Shown: positions 44,744 to 54,942 of the stretch, in pieces | Layout of the letters: every line of letters begins with the position of its first letter | Position numbering within the stretch: position 1 is the stretch's first letter | Assembly (NCBI RefSeq): GCF_019991125.1 | Contig: NZ_JAGENB010000001.1 | Location: 434,001 to 498,000, forward strand | Direction of reading: 5' to 3' | From: Phyllobacterium calauticae | GTDB lineage: Bacteria > Pseudomonadota > Alphaproteobacteria > Rhizobiales > Rhizobiaceae | Length of the DNA: 64,000 nucleotides | Made by a program: the position numbers and the translations under genes | Notes under the pieces: generated by a model | Told to the model about the DNA's origin: nothing | The model's input: the letters and a program-made list of their open reading frames with translations, nothing else | The model's database searches: none

Positions 44744-45934
44744 TCAAATCCAACCACCGCCATAGGTGCGGTAGAAGACGTGCTGGCCGATCTTGTCGAC
44801 GCGTTTCATGGTGTGCGCCCAGTTTGGCCGGACATAGACGGCGTGATAGTGGGTGGCCGAGCCGACCTCCGGCAGGAAGATGCGCCCTGACGTAACAGCC
44901 ATCGCTATTTCCTGCGCCATTTTCCAGTATTTCGGTTCCGTCACGACCAGCTTGCGTCCTTCACAGGCGAACGAGAACTGACAGCGGTTGATCCAGTCGT
45001 CGTTCTGGTAGACGACACCGCAAATGGTCTTTGGGTAAGCAGGGTTGCGGACACGGTTGAGAATGACCTGCGCAACGGCGGCCTGCCCCTTCAGGCTTTC
45101 GCTTCTCGCCTCAAAGTAAATGCCCGTCGCCAGGCATTTCTGTTCTTCCTTGGTGAAAACGACCGGCGGCAGCGGTGATGCCAGCCAGGCATGATCGCCA
45201 GCCCCCAGTTGCGGGACAAATCGCCCGGGTTGCTTTGGCTCATTGAGAATGTTGTCGAAAGGCGAGGTTTTCGCGTAATCAGGTTCAGCCGGCGCATAAC
45301 CCAATGCCAGGACATCCGGCGTGTTGTTGGTGATCAGGCTGGCCAGCATGGGCGAGACCTGCGGATCGGCCTTGGCCGGTGCGCGATTATGAAATGCCAG
45401 AGCGATCTGGATTTCCTTGCCGGCGATCTTCGGCTTGGCAAAAGCCATTTCGACTTCGACGCCATGGGTCGGGCGGATCAGCATGCTCGATCGCTGGAGG
45501 ATGGAACCTGCACTGAACGCCTTGGGCGGGGCCTTCTTGCTGATGGTGACGATGCGCCCCTGCTTCTCGGCCCGGTTGATGCGATCTTCATCGGGTGTCG
45601 CGCCGGGTGATTTCCCGGTGCCGTTGACAACGATCGGACCGATGCCCGGCACGTCGATACCACTGGCGGGAACACTCGAGGTGATGGCCTTGTCGTCGAC
45701 AAGGGACATATTGGCTTTCTGGATGGAGCCGGCGGGTGACTTTTCCAGATACGCCGTCCAGCGGCCCTTGCCGGATTCGGCACCCGACAGCATGCTGGCC
45801 ATGTCCTGATAGGCGACGATCGTGGGCGAGAACAGATAGATGGCCGTGCCGATAATCACCGGACCGATAAAATTCCTGTTTGTCCGATTCTTTTGCAGGG
45901 GCTTCAATGCCCTAGAAAACTCAGAGAAACGCAC
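44744..45934 (-). CDS. SleB-like cell-wall hydrolase
   Basis: About 396 residues. One N-terminal membrane anchor (FIGPVIIGTAIYLFSPTIVAY) is followed by a long low-complexity periplasmic region. The C-terminal hydrolase_2 domain (SleB/CwlJ type, last 130 residues) has CLATGIYFEARSESLKGQAA, with the catalytic glutamate expected in YFEARSE, then VAQVILNRVRNPAYPKTICG and CQFSFACEG. It probably cleaves glycan strands or remodels peptidoglycan. I chose GTG at 45934; the frame reaches 45973. Confidence 0.87.
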   Translation of the reverse strand: MRFSEFSRALKPLQKNRTNRNFIGPVIIGTAIYLFSPTIVAYQDMASMLSGAESGKGRWTAYLEKSPAGSIQKANMSLVDDKAITSSVPASGIDVPGIGPIVVNGTGKSPGATPDEDRINRAEKQGRIVTISKKAPPKAFSAGSILQRSSMLIRPTHGVEVEMAFAKPKIAGKEIQIALAFHNRAPAKADPQVSPMLASLITNNTPDVLALGYAPAEPDYAKTSPFDNILNEPKQPGRFVPQLGAGDHAWLASPLPPVVFTKEEQKCLATGIYFEARSESLKGQAAVAQVILNRVRNPAYPKTICGVVYQNDDWINRCQFSFACEGRKLVVTEPKYWKMAQEIAMAVTSGRIFLPEVGSATHYHAVYVRPNWAHTMKRVDKIGQHVFYRTYGGGWI

Positions 45935-46111
45935 GCCGATACCCCACTCACAACCGAACAATACTGGTTGCAAAAATGAAGCATTAACCTTGATGGAGAG
46001 TTAACAGCCCTCGCGAAAGAGCGTAGCCGGTTGGTTTGGCGGACCCGTGCAAACGCAAACCGCCCCCGTGCAAAAACACGAGGGCGGCAGGATTTGTTGC
46101 AGTGGAATAGA

Positions 46112-47584
46112 CTAGCGCTTCTTTTTTGCCCGTCCGGCAAATGGATTATCAGAGGTGCGCAGGACCAGCCGCAGCGGAACACCCGGCATATCGAACGTCT
46201 CGCGCAGTCCGTTTGTCAGATAGCGCACATAGGAGGTCGGGAACGCTTCCGGCCGCGAGCAGGAGATGACAAAGCCCGGCGGGCGGGTTTTGACCTGCGT
46301 GATGTATTTGATTTTGAGACGGCGGCCGGCGACGGCGGGCGGCGGGTGATGCGTCGTCACACCTTCCATCCAGCGATTCAGGCGACCGGTGGAAATACGG
46401 CGGTTCCATACCTCGTCCGTCGAGGCAACGGCGGCCATCAGCTTGTCGATGCCCTGGTTGCGTTCACCCGAGATCGGGACGGCACGGATACCGCGAATCT
46501 GCGGCAGAAGCCGTTCGGTCTTTTCGCGCAGATCGGCCAGCACCATCTGGCGGTTTTCGACCAGATCCCATTTGTTGAAGGCGATGATCGGTGCGCGGCC
46601 TTCACGGATGATCAGATCGGCGATCTGCAAATCCTGCTTTTCGAAGGGGATCGTCGCATCAAGCACGATAATGACGACCTCGGCAAACCGAATGGCCCGC
46701 AGCGCATCGCCCACGGACAATTTTTCGAGCTTACCCTGAACACGGGATTTGCGGCGCAGCCCAGCGGTGTCGAACAGCTTGATCTTGCGGCCATTCCACT
46801 CCCAGTCGACGGAAATGGAATCGCGCGTGATCCCCGCTTCCGGTCCGGTCAGCAGCCGATCCTCACCGAGCATCGTGTTGACCAGTGTCGATTTACCGGC
46901 ATTCGGGCGCCCGACGATGGCGATGCGGAGCGGCTTGCTGGAATCATAGGCCGGGATGTCTTCGGCATCCGGATCGTCGATGTCGTCGCCGATCAGATCG
47001 TCCTTCGGCCCCGCAACGGCGGGAATGGTGACGGCGACCGCGTCGCTCTCGGGATCTTTCGTCTCGTACTCATCCGGGAAAACGCGCTCTTCTCCCAGTA
47101 TTTCGACGATCGCATCGCGCAGATCAGGGAAGCCCTGCCCGTGCTCGGCCGAAATCGGGCAAGGTTCGCCCAGTCCCAGCTGATAGGAATCGTACATGCC
47201 GGATTCGGCACCGCGCGCCTCGGCCTTGTTGGCAACCAGAATAACCGGCTTGCCGGAACGGCGGACGAGGTCGGCGAAGGTTACGTCGGTGGGCGTGATA
47301 CCGGCCTTGGCATCGACAAGGAACAGGATGAGATCAGCCTCCCCGATGGCCAGTTCCGTCTGGGCACGCATGCGGCCTTCCAGCGAATCGCTGGGGACCT
47401 CCTCGAGACCTGCGGTATCGATGACATCGAACTTCAGATCGTAGAGTTTGGCGGCATGGACACGGCGGTCGCGCGTAACGCCCGGCAGATCATCCACCAA
47501 AGCGATCTTGCGGCCGACAAGCCGGTTGAAGAGGGTGGACTTACCGACATTCGGACGGCCGATAATGGCGAGGGTGAAACTCAA
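46112..47584 (-). CDS. der: Ribosome-associated double GTPase Der (EngA)
   Basis: 490-residue GTPase needed for 50S ribosome assembly. The first G domain starts with [21 protein letters not shown] second one has [18 protein letters not shown] near residue 226. The C-terminal KH-like domain follows. The acidic linker between the domains ([18 protein letters not shown]) is longer than in enterobacteria. It starts 17 bp after the YfgM-like gene stop, in the same operon. Confidence 0.96.
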   Translation of the reverse strand: MSFTLAIIGRPNVGKSTLFNRLVGRKIALVDDLPGVTRDRRVHAAKLYDLKFDVIDTAGLEEVPSDSLEGRMRAQTELAIGEADLILFLVDAKAGITPTDVTFADLVRRSGKPVILVANKAEARGAESGMYDSYQLGLGEPCPISAEHGQGFPDLRDAIVEILGEERVFPDEYETKDPESDAVAVTIPAVAGPKDDLIGDDIDDPDAEDIPAYDSSKPLRIAIVGRPNAGKSTLVNTMLGEDRLLTGPEAGITRDSISVDWEWNGRKIKLFDTAGLRRKSRVQGKLEKLSVGDALRAIRFAEVVIIVLDATIPFEKQDLQIADLIIREGRAPIIAFNKWDLVENRQMVLADLREKTERLLPQIRGIRAVPISGERNQGIDKLMAAVASTDEVWNRRISTGRLNRWMEGVTTHHPPPAVAGRRLKIKYITQVKTRPPGFVISCSRPEAFPTSYVRYLTNGLRETFDMPGVPLRLVLRTSDNPFAGRAKKKR

Positions 47585-47601
47585 AGACTCAAATTCCTGT
47601 G

Positions 47602-48282
47602 TTAACCGGCAGCAGCAGCGGGTGCTGCGCCAGTGCTGCGAAGCATGTCGAGCATCGTGTCGGCAAACTGGCGGATATTGGCGGGAGCGGCCTGATCATC
47701 GGAAATCTGCTTGAACAGCTTTTCCGCATCACCGCCGCGACCAGCTTTCCATGCGGCAAGGCCAAGGGCCTCACGCGCGGAATGGCGCATCGGATTGCCG
47801 TCGGACGAAAGAGATTCGACGCGTTTGGCAACATCGTCGTAGGAGCCCGTGTCGAGAAGCAGCAGGGCAGCGCGCAGTTTTGCCAGATCCCGGAGGGACT
47901 GGGGAACAGAGGCATCCGCCGCTACTTCGTCAAACGCAGCCACTGCGGCTGCCGGGTCACCCTTTTGCGCCTGCACGCCGGCAGCGCGCATGCGTGCCAG
48001 CACGGGATAAGCGCCGTAACCGGTCTTTTCCAGTTCACCCAGCGTCTTCAGCGCTTCATCATTCTTGCCGTCCCGGACAAGATTGAGCGCAGCCAGAAAC
48101 TGGTCGCCGGATTTCGACGCCTGCTTTTCGGTCCAGTATTCATAGAAGGCGAAAACACCCGTGCCGACGACAAGGGCCACGGCAGCGCCGATCAGCAGGC
48201 CGCCAAAGCGCTTCCAAAACGCCCGCATCTTGTCGGAGCGGAGTTCCTCATTTACCTCACGGAAAAAGCCGTCGTCAGTCAT
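47602..48282 (-). CDS. YfgM-like TPR protein
   Basis: 226 residues. The cytoplasmic N-terminus [20 protein letters not shown] is followed by one membrane helix ([22 protein letters not shown]) and a periplasmic TPR-like domain ([20 protein letters not shown]). Related YfgM in Escherichia coli works with the SecYEG translocon and PpiD. Its position just upstream of der is conserved between these groups. BamB, found between them in enterobacteria, is absent here. Confidence 0.85.
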   Translation of the reverse strand: MTDDGFFREVNEELRSDKMRAFWKRFGGLLIGAAVALVVGTGVFAFYEYWTEKQASKSGDQFLAALNLVRDGKNDEALKTLGELEKTGYGAYPVLARMRAAGVQAQKGDPAAAVAAFDEVAADASVPQSLRDLAKLRAALLLLDTGSYDDVAKRVESLSSDGNPMRHSAREALGLAAWKAGRGGDAEKLFKQISDDQAAPANIRQFADTMLDMLRSTGAAPAAAAG

Positions 48283-48434
48283 AGTGCCTCATTGGTGCCC
48301 TTGGGGCCTGCGATGAAATGAATTGCAGATGCGCGAAGCAGCCCTCGCCACTCCGCGCACACAGTTAGAGCGCTTTTAGTCGGAAAATCCTCGGGATGTA
48401 AGGGCCAAGTGAAAAATAGCCCTCAGCCGGCGGT

Positions 48435-49016
48435 TTAAACTGGTGATACCCCGATCAGCCAGGCATGCAGTTTCCAGACAAACAGGGCATAGAGCACCAC
48501 ACCGGCGACAATGGCCATGATATCGTTGGAAACCGGTCCGGGCACAATCACCGTGCGCATCAGGCCCGCCCGCTCCTGCCGCTTGATGGAAATGCGATCG
48601 ACCACGGCCCAGGCCAGAAATGACAGAAACAGGACGAGCGACGCCAGATCGCCATTGGCCATGAGATGCGCCAGCGCCCAGATTTTAACGGCAATCAGCA
48701 TGGGGTGCTTGAGAATGGGCTTCAGCTTTCCCGGCTTGAAATTCGAAATCATCAGCGAGATGAACGAAAACAGCATCAGAAGCAGGGTGATGTGCTTCAG
48801 CCAGATCGGCGGCTCATAAATGAACAGCGAATAAGGCCGCGCCAGCACATACCCCCAGATGATAAGTATCAAACCAAGGAAGGAAATGACGGAGTAAAAC
48901 CCCTTCCACTTGTTCTCGCCCCATGCGGCGATCTTGTCGAGACGCCATTGCGGCGCAACGATGCGGACCGAGTGAATTCCCAAAAAGACAACAATACCCA
49001 GAATCAGCACCAGCAT
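48435..49016 (-). CDS. NnrU-family membrane protein
   Basis: 193 residues with five to six hydrophobic helices. The family pattern is ILGIVVFLGIHSVRIVAPQW at the start and LKPILKHPMLIAVKIWALAHLMANGDLASLVLF in the middle. NnrU was first linked to nitric-oxide metabolism in Rhodobacter; related proteins share the isoprenylcysteine methyltransferase-like fold. No denitrification gene is nearby, so the role is unknown. Confidence 0.85.
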   Translation of the reverse strand: MLVLILGIVVFLGIHSVRIVAPQWRLDKIAAWGENKWKGFYSVISFLGLILIIWGYVLARPYSLFIYEPPIWLKHITLLLMLFSFISLMISNFKPGKLKPILKHPMLIAVKIWALAHLMANGDLASLVLFLSFLAWAVVDRISIKRQERAGLMRTVIVPGPVSNDIMAIVAGVVLYALFVWKLHAWLIGVSPV

Positions 49017-49163
49017 GACCGGTTCCCCCGTTTGCCGGGAGAGTACAGCGGCGTTGGAACAGTTCCAAGACAGGTGCTTGCGGTGGATCGACGCGTCCGA
49101 TCATCGCCACAATTCCCCTGTAGCGAGAATCATTCCTCCCATTGACAGCGTCGTATCAGCATT

Positions 49164-50207
49164 ATGCGTTTGATTTCTTGTGCCCTTGCCGCGTCCCTTG
49201 CCCTCACGGCATGCATGCCCGCTTTTGCCAGCGAAGGCACGCAACTGCGCGGCTCCCTTGGCAGCAAGCCGCAATATGTGCTGATCTCCTTCGACAATTC
49301 CGGCAGCAATGCCCTGTGGGAGCGCAGCCGGGCGCTCGCCGAGCGCTCCAATGCCAAATTCACCTACTTTCTCTCCTGTGTCTTTCTGATCGACCGCGCT
49401 GACCGCAAATCCTATCAGGCCCCCGGCGAATCCAATGGCCGCTCCAATATCGGCTATGCCGCATCGAAGGACGACATTGCCAAACGGCTCGACAATATCT
49501 GGCGGGCGCGCAATGAGGGCAATGAGATTGCCAGCCACGCCTGCGGCCACTTTGATGGACGCACCTGGTCGAAGGCGGACTGGATCAGGGAATTCACCGC
49601 CTACAAGCAGGTGCTGCGCACGGCCTGGGCAAAATATGGCAGCGATCCCGAACCGGAGGGTTGGAAAGCCTTTGTCGACACGGAAGTGCGCGGCTTCCGG
49701 GCTCCATATCTCTCCGCCAGCCCTGCCCTGCTGTCGGCATTGAAAGACATGGGTTATGCCTTTGACGCCAGCAGCGTTTCCAAGGGTCCGGCTCTGCCGA
49801 TCCATGCCGGCGGGCTATATCAGTTTGCGCTGCCCACCATCAGCGAAGGCCCGGAACACCGCCCGGTTGTGGCGATGGACTACAACATGTTCGTGCGCCA
49901 TTCCGGCGGCTTCGAGCGGGCGGATCACCTCAACGAATTTGAAAACCGCGCCTATGACGCGTTCAAGGGTGCCTTTGACCGCCAGTATAAGGGCGAGCGC
50001 ATTCCCTTCCAGATCGGCATCCATTTTACGCTGATGAACGGCGACGCCTATTGGCGGGCACTGGAACGCTTCACATCCGACGTCTGCACGCAGCCTGACG
50101 TGCGTTGCACGACCTATAGCGATTATCTCAAACAGACCGGCGCCGAAGCGGCCGCCGTCGTCGCTCCGGCGATCAACCGGAGGAAGGTAACGGACAGCGG
50201 CATCTGA
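49164..50207 (+). CDS. Polysaccharide-deacetylase-like secreted protein
   Basis: 347 residues with a signal sequence that contains a possible lipobox (LTAC at 14-17); cleavage at AFA/SE is the alternative. The NodB-type fold is recognisable: VLISFDNSGS (39-48) is motif 1 and SHACGHFDG (H125, H129) is the His motif. In classical TFDDG, the second aspartate binds the metal; here it is N45. GFRAPYLSAS matches motif 3. The altered ligand may weaken or change catalysis. It is divergent from nnrU and convergent with bacA. Confidence 0.82.
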   Translation: MRLISCALAASLALTACMPAFASEGTQLRGSLGSKPQYVLISFDNSGSNALWERSRALAERSNAKFTYFLSCVFLIDRADRKSYQAPGESNGRSNIGYAASKDDIAKRLDNIWRARNEGNEIASHACGHFDGRTWSKADWIREFTAYKQVLRTAWAKYGSDPEPEGWKAFVDTEVRGFRAPYLSASPALLSALKDMGYAFDASSVSKGPALPIHAGGLYQFALPTISEGPEHRPVVAMDYNMFVRHSGGFERADHLNEFENRAYDAFKGAFDRQYKGERIPFQIGIHFTLMNGDAYWRALERFTSDVCTQPDVRCTTYSDYLKQTGAEAAAVVAPAINRRKVTDSGI

Positions 50208-50228
50208 CCGCCGCCCGTCACTGCATTC

Positions 50229-51479
50229 TTAGCGTTCAGTCCCTGTTTCCAGATAAAGCTGATCGATGGATGGCAGAGGCTCGCCCTCCAATGTAGCCTC
50301 GAAGGCTTTCAAGCGCTTCTGGATCGAAAGCAGTTCGATAACTGTCGTCCACGAATTGACCAGAAATTGGAAAGAGTTCGTCACATTCGAGAACGCTGAC
50401 AAAATCTGCTGGAAGATACCCAGGGTGATCGTGCCGGCTGCCAATGTCGGAACAAGCAGGAAAAGGCCAAAGACATTGTCGGCCTGCAGATAGACGTAGC
50501 GGAAGATGTTGAAGTAGACGTAGTGGAAATACAAACGGAAGTAATTCTTCCTGACGTTTGCAAAGAGCTCCTTTACGGCAAGCGGCTGGGCACGATCGCC
50601 ATGATCTTCACCATAAACAAGTTCCTTTCGGTAGGCCGCTTCAACTCTCTGATTGCGAAACTGCAAACCCGGAAGCTTTACCCCGACCATTGCCAGCAAG
50701 CCGGTTCCGAAGATTGCCCAAGCAATGGCCGCGAAAACCAGCGGATGTGGTATGACACCGAAAACAGGCAAGGCGACGATATGGCTGGAGAGCTGTGCGA
50801 GCAAGGGCAGGAACGCTATCAGTGTCATGGCCGACTGTATGAAGGTGATACCCAGACCTTCAACAATCGATGCAAAACGCATCGTGTCTTCCTGAACGCG
50901 CTGTGCCGCACCCTCAATATGCCGGAGCCTTTCCCAATGTTCCATATAGTAGCTGTTCATGGCCGTTCGCCATCTGAAGACGTAGTGGCTGGTAAAGAAA
51001 AGCGTTGCGACCGCTACCGCAATTGCCACGCAGGCGATCACCGCGAACGTGATAACGCCGGCATAAAGATCGGTGGCAGCAACAACATTTTTACCGCCCA
51101 TTGCCTTTTGAACCATGTCGAAGAACGAGCCGCGCCAGTTGTTCAAAACAACATCGACCTGGACGGAAAAATACGACGAAAACAGGATAAGAGCGGAGCC
51201 CAGAATTGACCAATTCTGCCATGGGTGAGGCGAATACCACGCCCAGAACGCATAAAAAATACCAATGAATACAGCAAAATAGACATAGACCCAAAGATAG
51301 GGCTTTGTGAAAAAGACCGTGATGCCAACGATGGGAGGTACCGCCGGGTCAGCGGGAGCCAGTCCCACGTAGGAACCAAATTGTTGACCTCCGGCATACC
51401 AGAGCAGAACTGCGGCCAAGGCCCACAGAAGCGCCGAGATGAAAAACAACTTCGGCTTGGGAAAAAATGAGACAAACAC
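50229..51479 (-). CDS. bacA: BacA/SbmA-family peptide transporter
   Basis: About 416 residues with seven to eight membrane helices. It belongs to the SbmA/BacA family, which imports proline-rich and other antimicrobial peptides. In Sinorhizobium and Brucella it is needed for chronic host infection and affects very-long-chain fatty acids. Visible family segments are [18 protein letters not shown] at the start, [20 protein letters not shown] (the ABC-membrane-like loop), and [21 protein letters not shown] chose GTG at 51479, with GAGGG 9 bp upstream, which gives the usual N-terminus. Confidence 0.93.
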   Translation of the reverse strand: MFVSFFPKPKLFFISALLWALAAVLLWYAGGQQFGSYVGLAPADPAVPPIVGITVFFTKPYLWVYVYFAVFIGIFYAFWAWYSPHPWQNWSILGSALILFSSYFSVQVDVVLNNWRGSFFDMVQKAMGGKNVVAATDLYAGVITFAVIACVAIAVAVATLFFTSHYVFRWRTAMNSYYMEHWERLRHIEGAAQRVQEDTMRFASIVEGLGITFIQSAMTLIAFLPLLAQLSSHIVALPVFGVIPHPLVFAAIAWAIFGTGLLAMVGVKLPGLQFRNQRVEAAYRKELVYGEDHGDRAQPLAVKELFANVRKNYFRLYFHYVYFNIFRYVYLQADNVFGLFLLVPTLAAGTITLGIFQQILSAFSNVTNSFQFLVNSWTTVIELLSIQKRLKAFEATLEGEPLPSIDQLYLETGTER

Positions 51480-51563
51480 GGCAGATGGACCCTCGCATAA
51501 ACACACAAATCAGGGTTGATTTGATGTGAGCCTACCACCACGAATAGGGCAAAGAATGAACGC

Positions 51564-51580
51564 CAGCAATTAAATTGCTG
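51564..51580 (-). terminator. Hairpin after the MFS gene
   Basis: CAGCAAT (51564-51570) and ATTGCTG (51574-51580) form a 7-bp stem with a 3-nt loop, 7 bp after the MFS stop. The T tract is poor. Confidence 0.4.
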
Positions 51581-51586
51581 TAATGT

Positions 51587-52738
51587 TCACGCTCTGGAAA
51601 GAAACGCAAAGGCCGCCCCGACGACGAGGCTGGCGGCGGCGGCAAGGGTCGCGATGGTAAAATTGCCGGTGATATTGGCGAGATAGCCGCCGACGAGCGG
51701 CCCGATGATCTGGCCGATGCCGAAGGCCGCCGTCATGACGGCCATGACCCGGCGCGGCGACTGCGGCAGAATGGCCCGCCCCGCCTGAAAACCGGCGGCG
51801 GTGATCACGATGAAGGTCAACCCCAGGAGCACGCCTCCGAGAAGCGGCCCTACGGGAGGCGGCAGGACCACGCTGGCGGCCACGCCCACGGCCTGCACCA
51901 GCATGCCGAGCGCCACGACGGCAAACGGGCCGACCTGGCGCAGCAGCGGCCCCCACAACCAGACGGACAGGGCGGCGCTCACACCGGTCACGAACCAGAC
52001 CAGCGCTTCCATGGAGGCGCCGCCATGGCTGGTGCGCACGATGGCAATGATGAATGTGGCGGTGATGATGTAGCCGAAGCCGAAAATGCCATAGGCAATG
52101 TTGATCTTGAGGAATGCGGGCGTCCAGCGCACCGGCGGTTCCTTGATTTGGGTTCCCGCACGAACCGGCCCTTCACGCAGCAGCCACAGCACGGCAAACA
52201 GCCCGAGGATGGAGAGGATAGCCGCACCGACCCAATCCTGACGCCAGTTGTAGCCGCTTGCGGCGCTTGCCGCCACCAGCACCGAGGAGAGCGCAATGCC
52301 GGCACCGACGCCGCCGAAATGCAGTGCCTGCAAACCCGGCCGGTTGGCCGCAGCGAGATGACTGAAGACGATGGTTGCAGCAAGCACCAGCATGAACGCG
52401 CTGGCCATGCCGGCCAGGAACCGCAGGATCGAGAAGACGATGATGCCGTCGCTGAGGCTCATGGCGAGACACAGTGCCGCACTGGCGGCAAGGGAGGCCA
52501 GAACCACGGCGCGCTCCATGCCTGACGCCCAGCCGTAACCCGCAATGATCGCACCGAGGAGATAGCCGACATAATTGGCCGAAGCGATGATTCCGGCATC
52601 ACCCGGCGACAGGCCGAGATCGGTCATCATGGCCGGCAGGATCGGCGTGAAAATGAAACGGCCGATCCCCATTGCGACTGCCATCGTGACAAATCCGCCA
52701 AGGGCGTAACGAACGGGAGAAGAGGCTGGTGGGGTCAT
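51587..52738 (-). CDS. MFS transporter (YbfB/YjiJ type)
   Basis: About 383 residues with twelve predicted membrane helices. ALGGFVTMAVAMGIGRFIFTPILPAMM at the N-terminus is typical of the YbfB/YjiJ subfamily. LPPPVGPLLGGVLLGLTFIV and FGIGQIIGPLVGGYLANITG are later half-signatures. The substrate is unknown. The ATG at 52738 fits the family; the ATG at 52768 is an alternative. Neither has a strong site. The short gap to the divergent side holds no gene. Confidence 0.85.
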   Translation of the reverse strand: MTPPASSPVRYALGGFVTMAVAMGIGRFIFTPILPAMMTDLGLSPGDAGIIASANYVGYLLGAIIAGYGWASGMERAVVLASLAASAALCLAMSLSDGIIVFSILRFLAGMASAFMLVLAATIVFSHLAAANRPGLQALHFGGVGAGIALSSVLVAASAASGYNWRQDWVGAAILSILGLFAVLWLLREGPVRAGTQIKEPPVRWTPAFLKINIAYGIFGFGYIITATFIIAIVRTSHGGASMEALVWFVTGVSAALSVWLWGPLLRQVGPFAVVALGMLVQAVGVAASVVLPPPVGPLLGGVLLGLTFIVITAAGFQAGRAILPQSPRRVMAVMTAAFGIGQIIGPLVGGYLANITGNFTIATLAAAASLVVGAAFAFLSRA

Positions 52739-52846
52739 GCCGCGGACATTATCGCTGCGATGCAGCATGACAAGACAATAAAATTGATCGACCGATTACG
52801 ATCGGTGATCGTTCGGATCACCCACCACCTGTCCGCCGGACGGGGA

Positions 52847-53437
52847 TCAGATGGCGACAGGTGTGGTGACACCTCTGCGGGTGATCCTGTAGACCGCCGC
52901 AGGCGGCAGGTTGCGGAATGCCCGGCCAATGCAGACAGCCTCCAGCTGCAATTGATCCAGCACCGGTTTTGGCACCGGGCAGCGGAAGCCGTAGGTGAAC
53001 TGGTAATAGGCGCCTTCCGGCCGCAGATTGCTGAATGCGCCGCCGAGAATTGCCGCCACCTTTTCCTGCGTCATGCTGAGAAGCGGCAAGCCGCTGACAA
53101 CGGCACCGGCGGGCTGAATGTCGAAGAACTCGTGCAGGTCGAGCTGGGCCGCGTCCATCTGCAGGATGCGCATGCCGGGAAAGCGCGCCTGCAAAAGCCG
53201 CGCAAATTCGGCACCGTATTCAATCAGGGTGAGGTCCTTGGGGCGAACACCGCGGGCAAGCAGCGCGTCGGTGAACACGCCGGTGCCCGGTCCCAATTCA
53301 AGCACGGGACCCGAGGCCGGGGTGATTTCGCTGGTGATCAATCTTGCAAGGGCCGCTCCCGAAGGGGCAATCGCACTGACGCGAAACGGATCGGTCAGCA
53401 GTGCCCGCACGAAAGTCCAAACACTTCCCGTCGTCAT
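52847..53437 (-). CDS. PmtA-like SAM methyltransferase
   Basis: About 196 residues. SAM motif I is VLELGPGTGVFTDALLARG (46-64). The N-terminus FVRALLTDPFRVSAIAPSG and AVVSGLPLLSMTQEKV resemble the phospholipid N-methyltransferase family (PmtA of rhizobia), which methylates phosphatidylethanolamine, and the related rRNA adenine dimethylases. In PmtA, NLPL/GLP-type residues line the site. The lipid target is inferred. The ATG at 53437 (MTTGSVW) or 53446 starts the gene. Confidence 0.78.
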   Translation of the reverse strand: MTTGSVWTFVRALLTDPFRVSAIAPSGAALARLITSEITPASGPVLELGPGTGVFTDALLARGVRPKDLTLIEYGAEFARLLQARFPGMRILQMDAAQLDLHEFFDIQPAGAVVSGLPLLSMTQEKVAAILGGAFSNLRPEGAYYQFTYGFRCPVPKPVLDQLQLEAVCIGRAFRNLPPAAVYRITRRGVTTPVAI

Positions 53438-53571
53438 AAAAATCAAGCTCCAACGTTCTTAAGGCTGCATCTGTATGGCGCGCCAATATTGAGGGAAGAT
53501 TGCGTGCACCTTCTGCGGCAACGATACCCACAGCAAAATGGCTTAAACAGGACTGAATTATTGACTGAATG

Positions 53572-54942
53572 TTACGATATTATAGATGCGGCAGCAAACT
53601 TCATGGTGAAACAGGCGCCGCCGCCAGATGCCTCTGTTACCACAACCTGCCCCCGATGCAATTGCACGATTTCCTGGACGAGGTTGAGGCCCAGACCGAC
53701 GCCGCGATCCCGGGCGTGCAGGCGCCGGAAAGGCTCGAAGATGGCACTGCGCTGATCGGGCGGCACGCCCGCCCCCTCGTCTTCCACCACGACGGCCGCA
53801 TCCGGCTTCACCCGGATGGTGATGGTGCCCTTGCGTCCGCCGTGCTGGATGGCATTTTGCACAAGGTTGATCATGGCCCGTTCCAGCGCCGCCTGATCGC
53901 CCCGCACGGCAACACGCGCGATTTCGGGTTCAAACGACATGGCATAACCCGCCGCGATGGCAAGCGGCGCGAGATCGGCCGCCACCCGCCGGCCGACGGC
54001 GACAAGATCAACGGCGGCAAATTGCATTCCGTTCTGGCTCAGTCGCTGCAGATCCAGCAATTGTTCAGCGAGAATGCCAAGACGGGCGACATCCTCCAGC
54101 AGACGCCCGTTGGTCGGGCTGGCCGGGAGCGATTCCAGGCGGGTCTGCAGGATAGCGATCGGTGTGCGCAATTCATGGGCTGCATCCAGCAGAAACCGTT
54201 TGTGCCGTTCATAGCCGTCGTCGAGCCGGCCGAGCGCGCTGTTGACAGCCGTCACCAGCGGCGTGACCTCCTGCGGCACATCATCCAGCGGCAAGCGCGT
54301 TCCACGCTCGTCAATATTGATCTTTTCAGCCTGGTTCGCCACATGCCCCAGACCCCTGTGGGCCCTGCGCACGACAAATGGCGTTACCAGGAGCGTCGCC
54401 AGCGCCATCACAAGGATGAGCGGGACAATGATGGTTGCAAGAACCGTACCGAGCGCCGAGAGATAAAAGCCGAAGGGGACTGTACTTCCGGGTCCGGCAA
54501 GGATCTGGACCACGCCGGCGGTGGTTGTCACGCGTTTGAACCGGGCGTTGGAACGGGGCGGATCACCGAGATTCCAGCCAAATCGCGCCTGTCCCACGGC
54601 GCTCAACGCATCGCCGATGCGCGCATATTCCGGCGGGACCTCGCCCTCCGACAAGGTCTGTCCCTGCATGTCGCGCGCCACAAACCAAAAACTCGGGCTT
54701 GTCACCCGCTCGCGCGCCAGTGCGGGTGTTTCGCGCAAGACGAGGGCGCCATTTGCACTGCGCCCGATGGAATCGCGCACGGCGTTGATCGTCGTATCTT
54801 CAGGATCGACCGACCCGAGAAATCCGGTGTACCAGAGCGCACAGAGCACCAGCACCACGAACAGCGTCAGCATGACCGCCTGCAGAAGGACAAGGTGGCT
54901 GACGAGCCGCCATTTCAATGAATGCGGCCTTGCCTGCGCCAT
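53572..54942 (-). CDS. Sensor histidine kinase
   Basis: 456 residues. Two membrane helices (15-37 and about 160-190) enclose a periplasmic domain of about 120 residues. A HAMP linker follows. The phosphorylated histidine is H256 in LLDAAHELRTPIA. ATPase boxes are NLVQNAIQHG (N), VVEDEGAGVPP (G1) and GVGLGLNLV (G2). It overlaps the upstream regulator stop by 1 bp, a coupled pair. The stimulus is unknown; the sensor domain looks like the TctE/QseC type (envelope or metabolite sensing). Confidence 0.93.
   Translation of the reverse strand: MAQARPHSLKWRLVSHLVLLQAVMLTLFVVLVLCALWYTGFLGSVDPEDTTINAVRDSIGRSANGALVLRETPALARERVTSPSFWFVARDMQGQTLSEGEVPPEYARIGDALSAVGQARFGWNLGDPPRSNARFKRVTTTAGVVQILAGPGSTVPFGFYLSALGTVLATIIVPLILVMALATLLVTPFVVRRAHRGLGHVANQAEKINIDERGTRLPLDDVPQEVTPLVTAVNSALGRLDDGYERHKRFLLDAAHELRTPIAILQTRLESLPASPTNGRLLEDVARLGILAEQLLDLQRLSQNGMQFAAVDLVAVGRRVAADLAPLAIAAGYAMSFEPEIARVAVRGDQAALERAMINLVQNAIQHGGRKGTITIRVKPDAAVVVEDEGAGVPPDQRSAIFEPFRRLHARDRGVGLGLNLVQEIVQLHRGQVVVTEASGGGACFTMKFAAASIIS

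Noticed and set aside
46031-47605. 524-codon open frame opposite der
   Set aside because: Antisense shadow of a well-supported gene; no motif and no plausible start.
53569-54921. 450-codon open frame opposite the histidine kinase
   Set aside because: Antisense shadow; all kinase boxes are on the reverse strand.
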